A stretch of 64,000 nt of DNA from Streptomyces parvus (GTDB lineage: Bacteria; Actinomycetota; Actinomycetes; Streptomycetales; Streptomycetaceae): positions 496,001 to 560,000 of the forward strand of contig NZ_BMRY01000002.1 of assembly GCF_014648875.1 (NCBI RefSeq), read 5' to 3'. A program made the position numbers and the translations under genes. Positions within the stretch are counted from its first letter, which is position 1; each line of letters opens with the position of its first letter. Below the pieces are notes generated by a model, which did no database searches, was not told the DNA's origin, and saw nothing but the letters and a program-made list of their open reading frames with translations. Shown here piece after piece: positions 16,430 to 25,276 of the stretch.

Positions 16430-16627
16430 TCAGTCCCCGTACTCGGACATCGCGTTGATCAGCCGCGCCGACGAGGGCGGTACCGTCACCCCGCTGATCA
16501 GGGACGGCTTCACCGGGACCGGGGCGCTCTTCACCGGCGCCCTCCAGTGCGGAGCCATCCGCGCGCAGTCACCGCGCAGTGCGGCCAGGCTCAATTCCGA
16601 CTCGGGCAATGCGGTGTGCTTCGACAT
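16430..16627 (-). CDS. Small hypothetical protein
   Basis: A 65-residue open frame beginning MSKHTALPESELSLAALRGD. It lies alone between the membrane-anchored protein and the kinase gene, where no longer frame competes, and it is not a shadow of another gene. The ribosome site is weak (GTGCGGA). It has no recognisable domain. Its codon pattern and isolated position make it likely to be real, but it needs homologues to confirm. Confidence 0.55.
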   Translation of the reverse strand: MSKHTALPESELSLAALRGDCARMAPHWRAPVKSAPVPVKPSLISGVTVPPSSARLINAMSEYGD

Positions 16628-16783
16628 ATCCGCACCGTAACCACGGTCGCACTCAGGTAGAAAGCCCTACTATCGGGTAGTTTTCCCTTTTCCTGGAGGT
16701 CGGGTCACCCGGTAGCGTGAACTGTCACGTCGTCCCGGAGGGCGCACTCACGGCCCTTCGCCTTCCGCAGGAGCAGTCTCCCC

Positions 16784-17758
16784 GTGCGTATTGCAGTCAC
16801 CGGCTCGATCGCCACTGACCACCTCATGACCTTCCCCGGCCGCTTCGCCGACCAGCTGGTCGCGGATCAGCTGCACACGGTCTCCCTCTCCTTCCTGGTC
16901 GACAACCTCGACGTCCGCCGCGGCGGTGTCGCCGCCAACATCTGCTTCGGTATGGGCCTCCTCGGCACCAAGCCGATCCTGGTGGGCGCGGCCGGGGCCG
17001 ACTTTGACGAGTACCGCGCCTGGCTCGACCGGCACGGCGTCGAGACCGGCTCGGTCCGTATCTCCGAGGTCCTGCACACCGCCCGCTTCGTCTGCACCAC
17101 CGACGCCGACCACAACCAGATCGGCTCCTTCTACACCGGCGCGATGAGCGAGGCCCGCCTCATCGAGCTGAAGAGCGTCGCCGACCGCGTCGGCGGCCTC
17201 GATCTCGTCTCGATCGGCGCCGACGACCCCGAGGCGATGCTCCGCCACACCGAGGAGTGCCGCTCCCGGAACATCCCGTTCGCCGCCGACTTCTCCCAGC
17301 AGATCGCGCGGATGGACGGCGAGGAGATCCGCATCCTCCTCGACGGCGCCACCTACCTCTTCTCCAACGAGTACGAGAAGGGGCTCATCGAGTCCAAGAC
17401 CGGCTGGAGCGACGAGGAGATCCTCTCCAAGGTCGGCCACCGCGTCACCACCCTCGGCGCCCGCGGTGTCCGGATCGAGCGGGTCGGCGAGCCGGTCATC
17501 GAGGTCGGCTGCCCCGAGGAGGACACCAAGGCCGACCCCACCGGCGTGGGCGACGCCTTCCGAGCCGGCTTCCTCTCCGGTCTCGCCTGGGGCGTCGGCC
17601 TGGAGCGGGCCGCCCAGGTCGGCTGCATGCTCGCCACCCTGGTCATCGAGACGGTCGGCACCCAGGAGTACACCCTGCGCCGCACCCACTTCATGGACCG
17701 CTTCACCAAGGCGTACGGCCACGAGGCCGCCGCCGAGGTCCAGCAGCACCTGGCCTGA
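16784..17758 (+). CDS. PfkB-family carbohydrate/adenosine kinase
   Basis: A 324-residue ribokinase-fold enzyme. It starts MRIAVTGSIATDHLMTFPG from a GTG with AGGAG at 16769-16773. It has the glycine-rich RRGGVAANICFGMGLLG substrate motif and the C-terminal signature DPTGVGDAFRAGF, which supplies the anion hole and catalytic Asp. From memory, the S. lividans orthologue was characterised as adenosine kinase, so purine salvage is the likely role; other sugar substrates are possible. It is convergent with the cysteine desulfurase gene 17 bases away. Its stop region is repeated. Confidence 0.88.
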   Translation: MRIAVTGSIATDHLMTFPGRFADQLVADQLHTVSLSFLVDNLDVRRGGVAANICFGMGLLGTKPILVGAAGADFDEYRAWLDRHGVETGSVRISEVLHTARFVCTTDADHNQIGSFYTGAMSEARLIELKSVADRVGGLDLVSIGADDPEAMLRHTEECRSRNIPFAADFSQQIARMDGEEIRILLDGATYLFSNEYEKGLIESKTGWSDEEILSKVGHRVTTLGARGVRIERVGEPVIEVGCPEEDTKADPTGVGDAFRAGFLSGLAWGVGLERAAQVGCMLATLVIETVGTQEYTLRRTHFMDRFTKAYGHEAAAEVQQHLA

Positions 17759-17776
17759 TGCGGCGCCTGGCCTGAT
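17749..17776. repeat. 11-base direct repeat across the kinase stop codon, period 17
   Basis: CCTGGCCTGAT occurs at 17749-17759, where it holds the stop TGA of the kinase, and again at 17766-17776. The second copy carries another TGA. It runs into a CCTGATCAGG palindrome (17771-17780) that contains the stop of the convergent gene. Confidence 0.8.
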
Positions 17777-19158
17777 CAGGAGAGCCGGCGGACCACATAG
17801 GCCGAACCCCGGTCCGCCGGCTCCTCGCCCACGTACTCCTGACCCCGCATCTCGCACCAGGCCGGGATGTCCAGCCGCGCCGCCTCGTCGTCGGCGAGCA
17901 CCGTCACCGTGGCGCCCACCGCTACCTCCCCGATCACCTTTGCGAGTTCGATCACCGGGATCGGGCAGCGGCGGCCCAGCGCGTCGACCACCAGCGAGTC
18001 GGCGGGCCCGGGGGAGGGGGGCGCGGACGCCGGGGCCCCGAGCCGCTCCCGCACCTCCGCCACCACCCCGGGCAGCACCTCCAGGAAGCGGTCCACGTCC
18101 GCCCCGGCCGTACCCGGCGGCAGCGACACGCGGACGTTCCCCTCCGAGAGCACCCCCATCGCCTTGAGCACATGGCTCGGCGTCAGCGTGCTGCTCGTAC
18201 AGGACGAACCGGATGATACGGAAAACTCCCTCCGGTCCAGCTCGTGCAGCAGGGTCTCCCCGTCGACATAGAGACAGGAGAAGGTGACCAGATGCGGCAG
18301 CCGCCGCACCGGGTCACCCACCACCTCCACATCGGGCACCCGCTCGGCCACCACGCTCCGGATCCGGTCCACCAGGGCCCGCAGCCGCACCGCCTCCGCC
18401 GCCGCCCCGTCCCGTACCGCGCGCAGCGAGGCCGCCGCCGCCACGATCGCCGGCAGGTTCTCGAACCCCGGCGCCCGCCCCGACTCCCGCTCCCCGGCCG
18501 GGCCTTGCGGCGAGAAGCGGGTCCCCTTGCGGACCGCGAGCAGCCCCACCCCGGCCGGTCCGCCCCACTTGTGCGCGCTCGCCGTAAGCAGCGACCAGCC
18601 CGCCGGGAGCGGCCCCCAGCCGAGCGACTGGGCCGCGTCCACCAGCAGCGGCACCCCGGCCCCGGCGCAGAGCGCGGCGACCTCGGCCACCGGCTGCTCG
18701 GTGCCCACCTCGTGGTTGGCCGACTGGAGGCAGGCCAGCGCGGTGTCCGCCCGCAGCGCCGCCGCGTACGCCGCCGGGTCCACCGCCCCGGACCGGTCCA
18801 CCGGGACCTCGGTGCACGAACCGCCGGCCGCCTCGTGGGCCGCCGCCGAATGGAGCACCGACGAGTGTTCGACCGCCGAGTGGGCCAGATGGCGGCCGAC
18901 ACGCCGACGCCCCGAAAGAGCCCCGGCAATTCCCGCGTGCACCGCCGTGGTCCCGGACGAGGTGAAGACCAGCTCGTCGGGGCGGCACCCGACGGCCTCC
19001 GCGGCCGCCTCCCGGGCCGCGTCCAGGAGCAGCCGGGCCCGCCGCCCCTCCCGGTACAGACGGGCGGGATCGGCCCAGCCCTCGTCGAGCGCGGCAAGCA
19101 GCGCCTGGCGTGCGACGGGGTGCAGGGGGGCGGCGGAGGCGGCATCGAAGTAGGGCAC
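17776..19158 (-). CDS. Cysteine desulfurase fused to a TusA sulfurtransferase domain
   Basis: A 460-residue PLP enzyme. The class V aminotransferase fold has the TASAHKWGG motif with PLP lysine Lys197, and SVSSGSSC with the persulfide cysteine Cys320. After a Pro/Ala linker (about 375-388) comes a TusA-like domain with VDALGRRCPIPVIELAK; its Cys398 would accept the persulfide. The fusion thus combines sulfur release from cysteine with sulfur relay, perhaps for tRNA thiolation or cofactor sulfur. It is divergent from ctaC, so the 273-base gap between them carries both promoters. Confidence 0.9.
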   Translation of the reverse strand: MPYFDAASAAPLHPVARQALLAALDEGWADPARLYREGRRARLLLDAAREAAAEAVGCRPDELVFTSSGTTAVHAGIAGALSGRRRVGRHLAHSAVEHSSVLHSAAAHEAAGGSCTEVPVDRSGAVDPAAYAAALRADTALACLQSANHEVGTEQPVAEVAALCAGAGVPLLVDAAQSLGWGPLPAGWSLLTASAHKWGGPAGVGLLAVRKGTRFSPQGPAGERESGRAPGFENLPAIVAAAASLRAVRDGAAAEAVRLRALVDRIRSVVAERVPDVEVVGDPVRRLPHLVTFSCLYVDGETLLHELDRREFSVSSGSSCTSSTLTPSHVLKAMGVLSEGNVRVSLPPGTAGADVDRFLEVLPGVVAEVRERLGAPASAPPSPGPADSLVVDALGRRCPIPVIELAKVIGEVAVGATVTVLADDEAARLDIPAWCEMRGQEYVGEEPADRGSAYVVRRLS

Positions 19159-19319
19159 CCCGCCACGCTAGCCCGCACCCGGCCCCACCTCGGCGGGGGC
19201 CGCTCCTCCCGGACGGGCGAGTGGGCGTCAGATGGGCTCCGGAGGCCCGCATTCCACCCCAAGGGGGTGTCGGGCGGCGCGTTGGGCACCCTCCCCGCGC
19301 GACCCCAAATAGCGTCCAG

Positions 19320-19350
19320 TAGGGTTTGGTCCGCATAAACATCCAAACCC
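19320..19350. promoter_or_regulatory. Inverted repeat and -10-like element upstream of ctaC
   Basis: GGGTTTGG (19322-19329) is exactly inverted as CCAAACCC (19343-19350) with a 13-base spacer. A -10-like TAGGGT at 19320-19325 overlaps the left arm. This is the most ordered element in the 273-base gap between the cysteine desulfurase and ctaC. It could be an operator for the oxidase operon or a hairpin early in the leader RNA. Confidence 0.5.
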
Positions 19351-19431
19351 CTGCCCGCGTCAGGGCCGGCGACCGACCAGAGACATACGGGCGCGCCGAC
19401 CGTGCGGGCGAGACTCTCGGGAAGGCGCTAC

Positions 19432-20400
19432 GTGAGTCCCAACGGCTCCGACCGCTCGTCGCGGCGCCCGATGCGGCGGAAGCTGCCGCAGGTGCTGACT
19501 GCGGGCCTGGTCCTGGCGACGGCCTCCGGTTGTTCATACAACTGGGAGGATTTTCCCCGCCTCGGTATGCCCACCCCGGTAACGGAAGAGGCCCCTCGGA
19601 TCCTCTCCCTCTGGCAAGGCTCGTGGGCGGCAGCGCTCGTCACGGGTGTCCTTGTCTGGGGGCTGATCCTCTGGAGCGTCTTCTTCCACCGGCGTAGCCG
19701 GACCAAGGTGGAGGTACCTCCGCAGACCAGGTACAACATGCCCATCGAGGCGTTGTACACAGTGGTTCCCCTCATCATCGTCTCGGTGCTCTTCTACTTC
19801 ACCGCGCGTGATGAGTCGAAGCTCCTTGAGCTCTCCGACAAGCCCGCCCACACCATCAACGTGGTCGGCTTCCAGTGGAGCTGGGGCTTCAACTACATCG
19901 AGAAGGTGGATGGCCAGCCCGCGGCGGGCCCCGAGGTCCCCAAGGAGCTCAACGCCATCCCCGACAAGTTCCAGAAGGACTTCCCCGAGGGCGCCGGCGG
20001 CGTCTACGACGTGGGCATCCCCGGGACCCGCAACCCGCAGAACGGCAACCCGGGTCCGACCCTGTGGCTGCCGAAGGGGGAGAAGGTCCGCTTCGTCCTC
20101 ACTTCGCGTGACGTCATCCACTCCTTCTGGGTGGTGCCGTTCCTCATGAAGCAGGACGTCATTCCGGGCCACACGAACGTGTTCGAGGTGACCCCCAACC
20201 GCGAGGGCACCTTCATGGGCAAGTGTGCCGAGCTCTGCGGCGTCGACCACTCCCGGATGCTCTTCAACGTCAAGGTCGTCTCCCCGGAGCGTTACCAGCA
20301 GCACCTCAAGGAGCTGGCTGAGAAGGGTCAGACGGGCTACGTGCCGGCGGGGATCGCGCAGACGGACCCGGCCAGGAATGCGGAGAAGAACCAACTGTGA
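19432..20400 (+). CDS. ctaC: Cytochrome c oxidase subunit II
   Basis: A 322-residue subunit that takes electrons at the dinuclear CuA centre of aa3 oxidase. GTG at 19432 is preceded by GGGAAGG. A lipoprotein-type signal ends at Cys34 (ATASGC). Two membrane helices lie at about 65-85 and 104-124. The cupredoxin domain supplies the CuA ligands His230, Cys265, Glu267, Cys269, His273 and Met276 ([12 protein letters not shown]). It overlaps ctaD by four bases (GTGA), so ctaC-ctaD-ctaF is one operon. Confidence 0.96.
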   Translation: MSPNGSDRSSRRPMRRKLPQVLTAGLVLATASGCSYNWEDFPRLGMPTPVTEEAPRILSLWQGSWAAALVTGVLVWGLILWSVFFHRRSRTKVEVPPQTRYNMPIEALYTVVPLIIVSVLFYFTARDESKLLELSDKPAHTINVVGFQWSWGFNYIEKVDGQPAAGPEVPKELNAIPDKFQKDFPEGAGGVYDVGIPGTRNPQNGNPGPTLWLPKGEKVRFVLTSRDVIHSFWVVPFLMKQDVIPGHTNVFEVTPNREGTFMGKCAELCGVDHSRMLFNVKVVSPERYQQHLKELAEKGQTGYVPAGIAQTDPARNAEKNQL

Positions 20401-22133
20401 GCATCCTCAACGAACCTCAGGGTGCCGCTCCGGCAGACGACTCGTACGAGGACGAGCTGCCGGTACGGCGCAAGCAGCCGGGAAATGTCGTCGTCAAGTG
20501 GATGACCACCACTGACCACAAGACGATCGGCACGCTCTACCTGGTCACGTCGTTCGCCTTCTTCATCATTGGCGGACTCATGGCGCTCTTCATGCGCGCC
20601 GAGCTCGCTCGTCCCGGCACGCAGATCATGTCGAACGAGCAATTCAACCAGGCGTTCACGATGCACGGCACGATCATGCTGCTGATGTTCGCGACGCCGC
20701 TGTTCGCCGGATTCGCGAACTGGATCATGCCGCTGCAGATCGGCGCGCCCGACGTGGCGTTCCCGCGGCTGAACATGTTCGCGTACTGGCTGTACCTCTT
20801 CGGCTCGCTCATCGCGGTGGCGGGCTTCCTCACCCCGCAGGGCGCGGCCGACTTCGGCTGGTTCGCGTACGCGCCGCTGAACGACGCGGTCCGTTCGCCG
20901 GGCATCGGCGCCGATATGTGGATCATGGGTCTGGCCTTCTCCGGCTTCGGCACGATCCTCGGCTCCGTCAACTTCATCACCACGATCATCTGCATGCGCG
21001 CCCCCGGCATGACGATGTTCCGCATGCCGATCTTCACCTGGAACGTCCTGCTGACCGGTGTTCTGGTCCTGCTGGCCTTCCCGGTTCTCGCCGCCGCGCT
21101 CTTCGCGCTGGAGGCGGACCGTAAATTCGGTGCGCATATCTTCGACGCCGCCAATGGCGGCGCACTGCTCTGGCAACACCTCTTCTGGTTCTTCGGACAC
21201 CCAGAGGTGTACATCATCGCGTTGCCGTTCTTCGGAATCATTTCCGAGGTCATCCCGGTCTTCAGCCGCAAGCCGATGTTCGGCTACATCGGTCTGATCG
21301 CCGCGACGATCGCCATCGCCGGCCTTTCCGTGACGGTGTGGGCGCACCACATGTACGTCACCGGCGGTGTGCTGTTGCCGTTCTTCTCCTTCATGACGTT
21401 CCTCATCGCCGTACCAACAGGCGTGAAGTTCTTCAACTGGATCGGAACGATGTGGAAGGGGTCGTTGTCCTTCGAGACACCGATGCTCTGGGCCGTCGGC
21501 TTCCTGATCACCTTCACCTTCGGTGGTCTGACCGGCGTCATCCTCGCCTCGCCCCCGATGGACTTCCACGTCTCCGACTCGTACTTCGTCGTCGCGCACT
21601 TCCACTACGTCATCTTCGGCACCGTGGTCTTCGCGATGTTCTCCGGATTCCACTTCTGGTGGCCGAAGTTCACCGGCAAGATGCTGGACGAGCGGCTCGG
21701 CAAGATCACGTTCTGGACGCTGTTCGTGGGCTTCCACGGCACGTTCCTGGTGCAGCACTGGCTCGGTGCCGAGGGCATGCCGCGGCGTTACGCGGACTAC
21801 CTCGACGCCGACGGCTTCACCGCGCTGAACACGATCTCGACGATCTCCTCGTTCCTGCTCGGCCTGTCGATGCTCCCGTTCTTCTACAACGTCTGGAAGA
21901 CCGCGAAGTACGGCAAGAAGATCGAGGTCGACGACCCGTGGGGTTACGGCCGTTCGCTGGAGTGGGCGACCTCCTGCCCGCCGCCGCGGCACAACTTCCT
22001 CACCCTGCCGCGGATCCGTTCCGAATCCCCGGCGTTCGACCTGCACCACCCGGAGATCACCGCGCTGGAGCAGCTCGGCCATGACTCCGAGTCGGACAAG
22101 GCCCTGGCCGGCGGCAAGGAGGCAGGCAAGTGA
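20397..22133 (+). CDS. ctaD: Cytochrome c oxidase subunit I
   Basis: A 578-residue, twelve-helix catalytic subunit of aa3 oxidase carrying heme a, heme a3 and CuB. It begins with GTG overlapping the ctaC stop. Heme and copper ligand motifs are visible: [10 protein letters not shown] (low-spin heme), FGHPEVYI (CuB with the His-Tyr cross-link), [10 protein letters not shown] (CuB) and [11 protein letters not shown] (heme a3 and heme a). A charged hydrophilic tail of about 70 residues ends [13 protein letters not shown]. It overlaps ctaF by GTGA. Confidence 0.97.
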   Translation: MSILNEPQGAAPADDSYEDELPVRRKQPGNVVVKWMTTTDHKTIGTLYLVTSFAFFIIGGLMALFMRAELARPGTQIMSNEQFNQAFTMHGTIMLLMFATPLFAGFANWIMPLQIGAPDVAFPRLNMFAYWLYLFGSLIAVAGFLTPQGAADFGWFAYAPLNDAVRSPGIGADMWIMGLAFSGFGTILGSVNFITTIICMRAPGMTMFRMPIFTWNVLLTGVLVLLAFPVLAAALFALEADRKFGAHIFDAANGGALLWQHLFWFFGHPEVYIIALPFFGIISEVIPVFSRKPMFGYIGLIAATIAIAGLSVTVWAHHMYVTGGVLLPFFSFMTFLIAVPTGVKFFNWIGTMWKGSLSFETPMLWAVGFLITFTFGGLTGVILASPPMDFHVSDSYFVVAHFHYVIFGTVVFAMFSGFHFWWPKFTGKMLDERLGKITFWTLFVGFHGTFLVQHWLGAEGMPRRYADYLDADGFTALNTISTISSFLLGLSMLPFFYNVWKTAKYGKKIEVDDPWGYGRSLEWATSCPPPRHNFLTLPRIRSESPAFDLHHPEITALEQLGHDSESDKALAGGKEAGK

Positions 22134-22528
22134 AGATCCAGGGACAGATGTTCATCTGGCTGAGCGTTTTCATCCTCGGCATGGCCGTCGTGTACGGCGT
22201 GTGGTCGAAGGAGCCGGTCGGCACCACGGCCCTCTTCCTGGCCTTCGGCCTGGCCATCATGATCGGCTTCTACCTGGCCTTCACGGCCAACCGGGTCGAC
22301 GCGATGGCCCAGGACAACAAGGAAGCCGATGTCGCCGACGAGGCGGGCGAGCTGGGGTTCTTCTCCCCGCACAGCTGGCAGCCGCTCTCCCTGGCGGTCG
22401 GCGGAGCCTTCGCCTTCCTGGGCGTCGTCTTCGGCTGGTGGCTGCTCTACTTCTCCGCCCCCCTGCTCCTGATCGGCCTCTTCGGCTGGGTCTTCGAGTA
22501 CTACCGGGGCGAGAACCGCACCCAGTGA
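22130..22528 (+). CDS. ctaF: Cytochrome c oxidase subunit IV, actinobacterial type
   Basis: A 132-residue small membrane subunit with hydrophobic segments at about 7-24, 31-50, 85-104 and 105-122. It begins with GTG overlapping the ctaD stop ([14 protein letters not shown]). This gene always follows ctaD in actinobacteria. A 13-bp hairpin closes the operon 32 bases downstream. A short imperfect repeat GTGACAC(C)GCGC surrounds its stop. Confidence 0.95.
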   Translation: MKIQGQMFIWLSVFILGMAVVYGVWSKEPVGTTALFLAFGLAIMIGFYLAFTANRVDAMAQDNKEADVADEAGELGFFSPHSWQPLSLAVGGAFAFLGVVFGWWLLYFSAPLLLIGLFGWVFEYYRGENRTQ

Positions 22529-22559
22529 CACCGCGCAGGCGGTGACACGCGCTACACCA

Positions 22560-22598
22560 CGAAAGGCCCGCGCCGCCGCAAGCGACGCGGGCCTTTCG
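22560..22598 (+). terminator. Terminator of the ctaCDF operon
   Basis: A 13-bp perfect stem (22560-22572 with 22586-22598) has a 13-base loop and lies just past ctaF. Confidence 0.8.
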
Positions 22599-22654
22599 CC
22601 CGTTTGCAGTCACTGAACGCGCTGCAACGGAGGAACCTTCCTAGCGTGGAGCGC

Positions 22655-23908
22655 ATGAACCACACGCCACGCATCCGCACCGTAGTGAGCTGCACCCTCC
22701 TGGTCGTGACCCTCGCCGCGGGTGCGACCGCCTGTGGCTCGCCCGACGGCCACCCGCTCTCGACGAAGCCTTACGACGCGGGCGACCAGATCTCCTTCAA
22801 CGGCCCCTCCGACCAGGAGAAGGCCGACCCCGACAAGCCCCTGGAAGTCACCGTCAAGGGTGACGACGGGCGCATCACCGACGTCAGCGCCGTGGACACC
22901 GGCGGCCGCCACCTCGCGGGTGAGCTCTCCGCCGACGGCAGGCGCTGGCGCTCCACCGCCCCGCTCGCGGCCGGCACCGGATACACCGTCAGGGTCTCCA
23001 CCGAGAACGGCGACGGCGCCCCAGGCGTCCGTACGCTCTCCTTCGACACCTCCTCGCCCAAGAAGCTGCTGAAGGTCGCCTTCGGCCCGGAGGCGGGCAC
23101 CTACGGCGTCGGACAGCCCATCACGGCGGAACTCAGCGCTCCGATCACCGACAAGGCGTCCAGGGCCACCGTCGAGCGCGCCCTGAAGGTCCGCTCCACC
23201 CCGGCCACCACCGGCTCCTGGTACTGGGTCGACGACAAGAAGCTGCACTACCGTCCGAAGGAGTACTGGCCGGCGAACGCCACCATCGAGGTGCGCTCCA
23301 ACCTGGCCGGCATCAAGGTGACCAACGCGCTCTACGGAGCCGAGGCCAAGCCCCTCAAGCTCACCACCGGCGACCGGATCGAGGCCATCACCGACGCCTC
23401 GGACCACTCCCTGACGGTGTACCGCAACGGAGAAGTGATCAACACCATTCCGGTCACCACCGGCAAGCCCGGATTCTCCACCCGCAACGGGGTCAAGGTG
23501 GTGCTGGCCAAGGAGCAGTTCGTCCGGATGCGCGGCGAGTCCATCGGCATCGCCGCCGGCTCCTCGGAGTCGTACGACCTGCCGGTCTACTGGGCCACCC
23601 GGGTGACCTGGAGCGGCGAGTACGTCCACGCCGCCCCCTGGTCCACCGGATCCCAGGGCAACGCCAACGTCAGCCACGGCTGCACCGGAATGAGCACGAG
23701 CAACGCCGAGTGGTTCTTCGACACCGTGCGCATGGGGGACATCGTCAAGGTCGTCGGCAGCCAGGGCGAGGACATGGACCCGTTCGGCAACGGGTTCGGC
23801 GACTGGAACCTCTCCTGGGAGAAGTGGCAGCAGGGCAGCGCGCTCCACGAAGGGGCGCCGGACAGCCCGCAGACGCTCCGGACCGCCCGGCTGCGGCCCC
23901 ACGTCTGA
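22655..23908 (+). CDS. L,D-transpeptidase (YkuD) lipoprotein with Ig-like domains
   Basis: A 417-residue cell-wall crosslinking enzyme that would form 3-3 peptide bridges. A signal peptide ends at Cys27 (AGATAC, a degenerate lipobox). Two Ig-like beta domains cover about 45-135 and 140-240, as in mycobacterial Ldt enzymes. The YkuD domain (about 242-370) ends with the catalytic signature SHGCTGMS, with Cys343 as nucleophile and His341 nearby. I chose ATG at 22655; GTG at 22646 with GGAGGA upstream is nearly as good. It sits between two halves of the respiratory gene cluster, a location I recall as conserved in Streptomyces. Confidence 0.9.
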   Translation: MNHTPRIRTVVSCTLLVVTLAAGATACGSPDGHPLSTKPYDAGDQISFNGPSDQEKADPDKPLEVTVKGDDGRITDVSAVDTGGRHLAGELSADGRRWRSTAPLAAGTGYTVRVSTENGDGAPGVRTLSFDTSSPKKLLKVAFGPEAGTYGVGQPITAELSAPITDKASRATVERALKVRSTPATTGSWYWVDDKKLHYRPKEYWPANATIEVRSNLAGIKVTNALYGAEAKPLKLTTGDRIEAITDASDHSLTVYRNGEVINTIPVTTGKPGFSTRNGVKVVLAKEQFVRMRGESIGIAAGSSESYDLPVYWATRVTWSGEYVHAAPWSTGSQGNANVSHGCTGMSTSNAEWFFDTVRMGDIVKVVGSQGEDMDPFGNGFGDWNLSWEKWQQGSALHEGAPDSPQTLRTARLRPHV

Positions 23909-23928
23909 CGACCAGGGCCCCGCAGGTG

Positions 23929-23974
23929 CCGAGAAAGCCCCCACGTCCTTCAACGGGCCGTGGGGGCTTCTCGG
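23929..23974. terminator. Bidirectional hairpin terminator
   Basis: A stem formed by CCGAGAAAGCCCCCACG and CGTGGGGGCTTCTCGG, with one bulged A and a loop of about a dozen bases, separates the convergent transpeptidase and receiver-like genes. Confidence 0.75.
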
Positions 23975-23998
23975 CCCTCAGGCGTCCGAGGCCGCTCT

Positions 23999-24400
23999 TC
24001 AGGCCTCCACGGCGAGCCGCTGACGCAGCAGCGCCGCCAGCGCGTCGGCGAACTCCACCGGGTCCACCGGCAGCGTCACGGCGGCCTCCGCGCGGCTCCA
24101 GGTGGCCAGCCACGCGTCCTGCGGGCGGCCGATCAGCAGGAGGACCGGCGGGCACTTGAAGATCTCGTCCTTGATCTGGCGGCAGACGCCCATGCCGCCG
24201 ACGGGAGCCGTCTCCCCGTCCAGTACGCACACGTCGATGCCGCCGCCGTCCAGCACCTTCAGGACGGCCGGGAGCGTCGCGCACTCCAGGAACTCCACCG
24301 GTGGGACGTCCGCGGCAGGCCTGCGACCGGCTGCCAGCCTCACCTGCTCGCGGATGTTGGCGTCGTCGCTGTAGACCAGGACCGTGGCGGTCGCCTGCAT
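23999..24400 (-). CDS. Degenerate response-regulator receiver-like protein
   Basis: A 133-residue single-domain protein starting MQATATVLVYSDDANIREQV, with GGAGGAAC before the ATG. It has the acidic pair (YSDD) and an Asp at the expected phosphorylation position (VCVLDGETAP). The conserved Lys near the end is lacking, where VTLPVDP stands in place of the usual lysine-proline. It has no output domain. It is probably a pseudo-receiver acting by protein contact. It is divergent from ctaE, so a respiratory or cell-wall link is only positional. Confidence 0.75.
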   Translation of the reverse strand: MQATATVLVYSDDANIREQVRLAAGRRPAADVPPVEFLECATLPAVLKVLDGGGIDVCVLDGETAPVGGMGVCRQIKDEIFKCPPVLLLIGRPQDAWLATWSRAEAAVTLPVDPVEFADALAALLRQRLAVEA

Positions 24401-24588
24401 TGTTCCTCCGTGACATCGACGTCGTCGGGGCTCTCGGGGCATGAACCGATGCGCGGATCGTACTCCGCCCGACCGGCCGTCAGCACCGGTAATGACGACG
24501 ATCCGATGGGCCGTTCGGCGCAGGGCGGGACCCCTGCGGACGGTACGGACACACCGAACGGCACCCCCCGGGGTGAGGGCGGGATAAG

Positions 24589-24609
24589 CGACCGACATAA
24601 TGTCGGTCG
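24589..24609 (+). promoter_or_regulatory. Inverted repeat enclosing the ctaE start codon
   Basis: CGACCGACA (24589-24597) and TGTCGGTCG (24601-24609) form a perfect 9-bp stem with the loop TAA. The ATG start of ctaE begins with the last loop base. As RNA this would bury the initiation site; as DNA it is a 21-base palindrome that could be an operator. Confidence 0.55.
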
Positions 24610-25220
24610 TGGCGACAGCAACGACAGTAGAAACCGGGCACGCGCACCCGTCGGTCAATCGGCCGAACCTCACCAGCGTCGGAACCATCATCTGGTTGAG
24701 TTCCGAGCTGATGTTCTTCGCGGCCCTCTTCGCGATGTACTTCACCCTGCGATCGGTGATGGGACCCGATTACTGGAAGGAGATGTCCGATCATCTGAAC
24801 TTCCCGTTCTCGGCGACGAACACCACGATCCTGGTGCTCTCCTCACTCACCTGCCAGCTCGGCGTCTTCGCCGCCGAGCGGGGCGATGTGAAGAAGCTCC
24901 GCACCTGGTTCATCATCACGTTCGTGATGGGTGCGATCTTCATCGGCGGCCAGGTCCTGGAGTACACCGAGCTGGTCAAGGACGCGGGGCTCTCCCTCTC
25001 GTCCGACCCCTACGGCTCGGTGTTCTACCTGACCACCGGCTTCCACGGTCTGCACGTGACAGGCGGTCTCATCGCCTTCCTGCTGGTCCTCGGCAGAACG
25101 TACGCGGCCAAGAGGTTCACCCACGATCAGGCCACCGCCGCCATCGTCGTGTCCTACTACTGGCACTTCGTCGATGTCGTATGGATCGGCCTGTTCGCAA
25201 CGATCTACATGATCAAGTAA
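24600..25220 (+). CDS. ctaE: Cytochrome c oxidase subunit III
   Basis: A 206-residue five-helix subunit of aa3 oxidase. Helices lie at about 25-50, 70-90, 100-120, 140-160 and 185-205. Conserved features include the first-helix Glu in [13 protein letters not shown] and the [10 protein letters not shown] motif. The start is ATG at 24600; a GTG at 24609 (VATATTVE) is the alternative, and the choice matters because a hairpin surrounds the first. It heads the ctaE-qcrCAB gene string. Confidence 0.95.
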   Translation: MSVVATATTVETGHAHPSVNRPNLTSVGTIIWLSSELMFFAALFAMYFTLRSVMGPDYWKEMSDHLNFPFSATNTTILVLSSLTCQLGVFAAERGDVKKLRTWFIITFVMGAIFIGGQVLEYTELVKDAGLSLSSDPYGSVFYLTTGFHGLHVTGGLIAFLLVLGRTYAAKRFTHDQATAAIVVSYYWHFVDVVWIGLFATIYMIK

Positions 25221-25276
25221 CCCGGGCTCGCACCCGCCCACCATCGACGCAGAAGATCCTGACACCGGGGTAATCC

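Noticed and set aside
14743..16458. Plus-strand 571-codon frame opposite the membrane-anchored protein
   Set aside because: Its product is Arg/Ala/Gly-rich with no motif, and the minus-strand gene has a ribosome site, membrane anchor and cysteine pattern.
20337..22082. A long minus-strand frame opposite ctaD
   Set aside because: Composition is that of a shadow (Arg/Glu/His-rich), and ctaD is unmistakable on the other strand.
22604..22654. An upstream start for the L,D-transpeptidase (17 extra residues)
   Set aside because: It would begin inside or next to the ctaF terminator and would push the signal peptide inward.
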